Assembly (NCBI GenBank): GCA_947177885.1
Contig: CAMWWF010000084.1
Coordinates: 1-9,941, forward strand
Length of the DNA stretch: 9,941 nt
Reading direction: 5' to 3'
From: an uncultured Lachnospiraceae bacterium
GTDB taxonomy: Bacteria > Bacillota_A > Clostridia > Lachnospirales > Lachnospiraceae
The notes beneath the pieces were generated by a model. It saw nothing but the letters and a program-made list of their open reading frames with translations. It searched no databases and was not told where the DNA came from. Shown here piece after piece: positions 7,178-9,941 of the stretch. Made by a program: the position numbers and the translations under genes. Numbering within the stretch: position 1 is the first letter of the stretch; each line of letters opens with the position of its first letter.

Positions 7178-7519
7178 TTTCCTCATTTTAACGCTGGCTC
7201 TGCACGGTGATGTATCTCCTGAGATGGCATTTTTATTATCTGTCTGACAAGCGCGGCGATTCTCTTCTTTGCAAATATCGCCGGGGTATTTATCATCCCG
7301 GGAATGCAGAAGGCGTGTCCCCGGAACATGTTGGGGCGGCTGATGGCAGTCTTTAACGTGTGTAACAGTATCACCCTTTCCATGGGGATCTGGCTGCAGG
7401 GGATCATTTATGAGAGCTTTGATGACAAGCTCCCCCTTGTCTTTGGTGTGATCGCCGTATCGACCATATTGATGGCGGCAAGGGGGAAGAAAGTGTATCT
7501 GCAGCTGCAAAACGGATAA
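7173..7519 (+). pseudogene. C-terminal remnant of an MFS transporter
   Basis: This piece encodes the last three membrane helices or so of a major facilitator transporter, perhaps of the macrolide-efflux (MefA-like) type. The frame from 7173 reads FLILTLALHGDVSPEMAF up to a run of five T at 7230-7234. The message then continues in the next frame as FIICLTSAAILFFANIAGVF, IIPGMQKACPRNMLGRLMAV, and on to TAA 7517-7519. One T added to the run would restore a single frame. The segment PRNMLGRLMAVFN matches the conserved loop of this family (P..M.GR..), and the downstream helices are hydrophobic as expected. The N-terminal two thirds of a ~400-residue transporter are missing; the 5' edge abuts the regulator stub directly. 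Not functional as it stands. Confidence 0.7.
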
Positions 7520-7521
7520 GT

Positions 7522-9941
7522 TTACAGTTCCCCCCGCAGGAACCGGCAGGCGTTCATCAGTGTGTCAGGATTTTTCCCGGCTATGAAATAGTAATCCATC
7601 TGCGATTCCTTTTCCGTGTGCAGGTAAGTACCGTATGATGGCAGATCACAGCAGATGACAGGATTGTCCGAGGCGATCAGAATGCCATACCCCTGGTCGG
7701 AGAAAAGAAAGGGCAGTTCTCCGGCACTGGAAATATATCGGGCCGTGCCCCGGAGTGGAAGCGCTTTTTGGTCGCTGGGGCCAATGGCAAAGAGCTGTTC
7801 CTTCTTGCCGGGCTCCAGGAAGAGCCATGACTGCAATTTTCCGCCGGGAAAAACCTCCTGTTGCCGGCACTCCCTGCCGCGTTCCGCCAGCAGAAGCTTT
7901 TTATTCTGATTCAGATAATGAATGGTTCCGGTTGCCTTATCCACTTGAAGCAGCAGCTCATCGGTGGAAAGAGTGACCATTTGCCCGGATTCCCTGTAAA
8001 GCCAGAATTTTTCCAGGCGGTTGACCCGGATCTGCGGGTGAGTGCCTTCCAGGATTTTTCCTCCCTTTGCGAAAGTTACCCGTATAATGCCGCTCCCAAT
8101 GGGAGAAAGCCGCAGGATACCGTACCGGCTCTGCAGATAGAGTCCGTCCGGCTGTTTTGTTATCCAGCGCACCGCCAGATCGATTCTGTTGTGCCCCACA
8201 GGACGCAGTTTCCCGGTGGGAGGGAAATCTGCAAAGTCAGGATAACCGCTCCTTTTTATCGTCTCTGTCCCGGAAGACTGCTGTGCGGCATTATGAGAGA
8301 TTTTCGCAGCTTTTGGGTTCTCTTGACCGATCAAGTCACCCGAATTCCCCGGCGCTCCTGAGGGCGTTTGACTGATATGGTCATCTTGACTGCTTTGTAT
8401 AACGATACTGATCTTTTTATTTGTTTTCATATTGCTGTCATTTCGATATGTCTGCAATATGGCCGCCGCAGGCGCTGTATCTTCAGTGGAAGTTGTCCTG
8501 ATCCTAAGTGTATTTGCAGGACTTGCAGCAACCGGACGCGGCTTTTTCATACCGGAAGGCTTTCCGGATGTTATGGGAGTGCCTGTAGCGGCTTTGTTTG
8601 AAGCTTCTTTTTCGGAAAAACAGTCTTTATGGGAATTGCCTTCACGGGATTTCTCATCATGAGAGGCTGTTCCGGGTTCCTTTTTCCGGGAAGCATTTCC
8701 CTGAGAAGTATTCGGAAGGAGTTCCGTATCATCTGTCGCTTCCGGAACAGGATCCGCAATCAGCCCCGTGAGATTTCCGGTATGCATCACACACAGCTCA
8801 TGGAGGGCTCTGGTGGCTGCCACGTACAGGAGCCTTGCGTGTCCGTCGTCCACAGGATATTCCTCTCTGGTTGGATTCAGGATCAGCACCGCGTCAAATT
8901 CCAGGCCCTTTGTATATTCCACGGGAAGCACCATGATGCCGTTGCCGAATTCGGCCTTGTCCGGATCTGCCTCCATGATCTCGATCCGTTTTCCAAGCTC
9001 CGCAGCCGCCCGGTCAGCGCCCCTTTGATCTCTGCATATGACGGCAATGGTGGGAAGTTCCTTTTCCTGCCATTCACGGCACTGACGGGAGACCGCCTGC
9101 CACAGGGCCTCACCTTCCTGGAAAAGGCAGACTTTTACAGGATCTCCGTGCCGGATGATGGGCTCCACGGGATAACTCACCCATTTTCCGTGCCCCAGGA
9201 TATTCGTGGCGAAGTGGGAGATTTCCACAGTATTGCGGTAGCTTTTCTTTAAAATACCGAAGGAGGACATGGGATCGCTTTGCAGGAGAAGGCCCTTTAA
9301 ATCCTCCCAGTCATTCAGACCCACATCAAAGCGGATGTTCTGGGACACATCCCCCATAACGGTATAGGTACAGTCCTTGATGCAGAAATGCAGGCAGTCA
9401 TACACCATCATGCCGAAGTCCTGGGCTTCATCGATCACGATATGGTGGGCTTCGCTGATGACTTCCGTCTCTTTGGTGCGCTTATAAATGTAAGCCAGCG
9501 CCGCCAGATCGTAGACATCAAATTCACAGCCGGGCAGCTCCACCCGGATCCCCGCCGTAAGCTGCTCTTTCAGGAAGTCTTCATAAATCCTGTAAGTGGA
9601 CAGCTTCCAGTCCTTTCCGCCGTATCGGTTCCGGTAAGCCTTCAGGATGGCCTTCCGTTCGGCTTCGGTGTATTTGACGCCTTTTCCCAGAAATTCGTCT
9701 TTTACTTTGATCAGCAGACGTTCGTTCAGCATATTGATCTTGCTCTGAATGGAAACATTGGGACTCTGGCGGATATAACGTTCCACAGACTGACCGTCAA
9801 CCAGCAGTACCAACTGATCCGGATCCGGTGTCTCACCGCCGCTTCTGTCGTAAACACCGTTGCGGCCGTCCTGTATCCCCTCCACAAACTGCCTGGGATT
9901 CAGGTAGATGGAGTCGCAGGAGATAATACTGCGTTCCAGCC
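7522..9941 (-). CDS. HelD/UvrD-type helicase fused through a long linker to a GH31 N-terminal-like domain (5' end outside the window)
   Basis: The frame is open on the - strand from the right edge to TAA 7522-7524 (over 800 codons). The GTG at 9885 is internal, since LERSIISCDSIYLNPRQF precedes it in frame. Numbering from 9885, superfamily 1 motifs run in order: Walker B IVIDEAQDFG (149-158), motif III VMGDVSQNI (176-184), motif IV KKSYRNTVEIS (213-223), motif V VEYTKGLEFDAVLI (322-335) and motif VI RLLYVAATRALHEL (351-364). This arrangement resembles HelD, which frees stalled RNA polymerase. Walker A would lie outside the window. Residues ~380-560 are a Ser/Thr/Lys/Pro/Ala-rich linker. Residues ~565-787 match the N-terminal beta-sandwich of GH31 glycosidases: LRGTARYISSAGELPFLFSD, QGYGIL, then DYYFIAGKNPDTLMNACRFL. 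It stops where the catalytic barrel would begin, so it cannot be a glycosidase. It ends 2 bp from the MFS remnant on the opposite strand. The helicase call is firm and the GH31 call is good by motif; the joint role is unknown. Confidence 0.85.
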   Translation of the reverse strand, partial: LERSIISCDSIYLNPRQFVEGIQDGRNGVYDRSGGETPDPDQLVLLVDGQSVERYIRQSPNVSIQSKINMLNERLLIKVKDEFLGKGVKYTEAERKAILKAYRNRYGGKDWKLSTYRIYEDFLKEQLTAGIRVELPGCEFDVYDLAALAYIYKRTKETEVISEAHHIVIDEAQDFGMMVYDCLHFCIKDCTYTVMGDVSQNIRFDVGLNDWEDLKGLLLQSDPMSSFGILKKSYRNTVEISHFATNILGHGKWVSYPVEPIIRHGDPVKVCLFQEGEALWQAVSRQCREWQEKELPTIAVICRDQRGADRAAAELGKRIEIMEADPDKAEFGNGIMVLPVEYTKGLEFDAVLILNPTREEYPVDDGHARLLYVAATRALHELCVMHTGNLTGLIADPVPEATDDTELLPNTSQGNASRKKEPGTASHDEKSREGNSHKDCFSEKEASNKAATGTPITSGKPSGMKKPRPVAASPANTLRIRTTSTEDTAPAAAILQTYRNDSNMKTNKKISIVIQSSQDDHISQTPSGAPGNSGDLIGQENPKAAKISHNAAQQSSGTETIKRSGYPDFADFPPTGKLRPVGHNRIDLAVRWITKQPDGLYLQSRYGILRLSPIGSGIIRVTFAKGGKILEGTHPQIRVNRLEKFWLYRESGQMVTLSTDELLLQVDKATGTIHYLNQNKKLLLAERGRECRQQEVFPGGKLQSWLFLEPGKKEQLFAIGPSDQKALPLRGTARYISSAGELPFLFSDQGYGILIASDNPVICCDLPSYGTYLHTEKESQMDYYFIAGKNPDTLMNACRFLRGEL

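Noticed and set aside
7861..8361. 166-codon + strand frame opposite the helicase fusion linker
   Set aside because: It is the shadow of the GC-skewed coding strand; its protein has no recognisable motif and no ribosome binding site, while the - strand reads conserved domains.
1..9941. CRISPR arrays, tRNA or rRNA genes, insertion sequences
   Set aside because: No regularly spaced repeats, no tRNA-like cloverleaf and no transposase or terminal inverted repeats were seen on either strand.

Overview
The window looks like chromosomal DNA of a clostridial Firmicute, probably Lachnospiraceae. The grounds are moderate GC, strong purine-rich ribosome binding sites, extended -10 promoters, a histidine cluster with a short-form HisG and an unusually long HisIE, and a decayed gene resembling DUF3788 proteins of that family. 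The assignment rests on reading by eye, not on a database search.

Left part (1-6610): histidine biosynthesis genes, all on the + strand. The 3' part of hisG (ATP phosphoribosyltransferase) runs in from the left edge. Next comes an unrelated transcription unit, a full-length methyl-accepting chemotaxis protein with its own extended -10 promoter, a structured leader of about 200 nt and a strong intrinsic terminator. The histidine genes then resume under a second extended -10 promoter with hisD, hisB and a long hisIE, closed by a 12-bp-stem terminator. HisG and HisIE (its E and I activities) catalyse steps 1-3, HisB the dehydration and HisD the last two oxidations. hisA, hisH, hisF, hisC and the phosphatase are not in the window. 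HisIE carries an extra N-terminal domain that looks like a degenerate HisA/HisF barrel. The hisD-hisB gap can fold into a branched RNA.

Middle part (about 6610-7520): a gene graveyard on the + strand. It holds a DUF3788-like gene reduced to its two ends, the first ~38 codons of a helix-turn-helix regulator, and the C-terminal third of an MFS transporter. The transporter piece is fused directly to the regulator piece and has a further one-base frameshift in a T run.

Right part (7522-9941): one long - strand reading frame, open through the right edge. It joins a HelD/UvrD-type superfamily 1 helicase C-terminal half, a ~170-residue Ser/Thr/Lys-rich linker, and a domain that looks like the N-terminal beta-sandwich of family GH31 glycosidases. 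It stops just where the GH31 catalytic barrel should begin. This helicase-GH31 N-domain fusion is the most unusual object here. It ends two bases from the MFS remnant, tail to tail.
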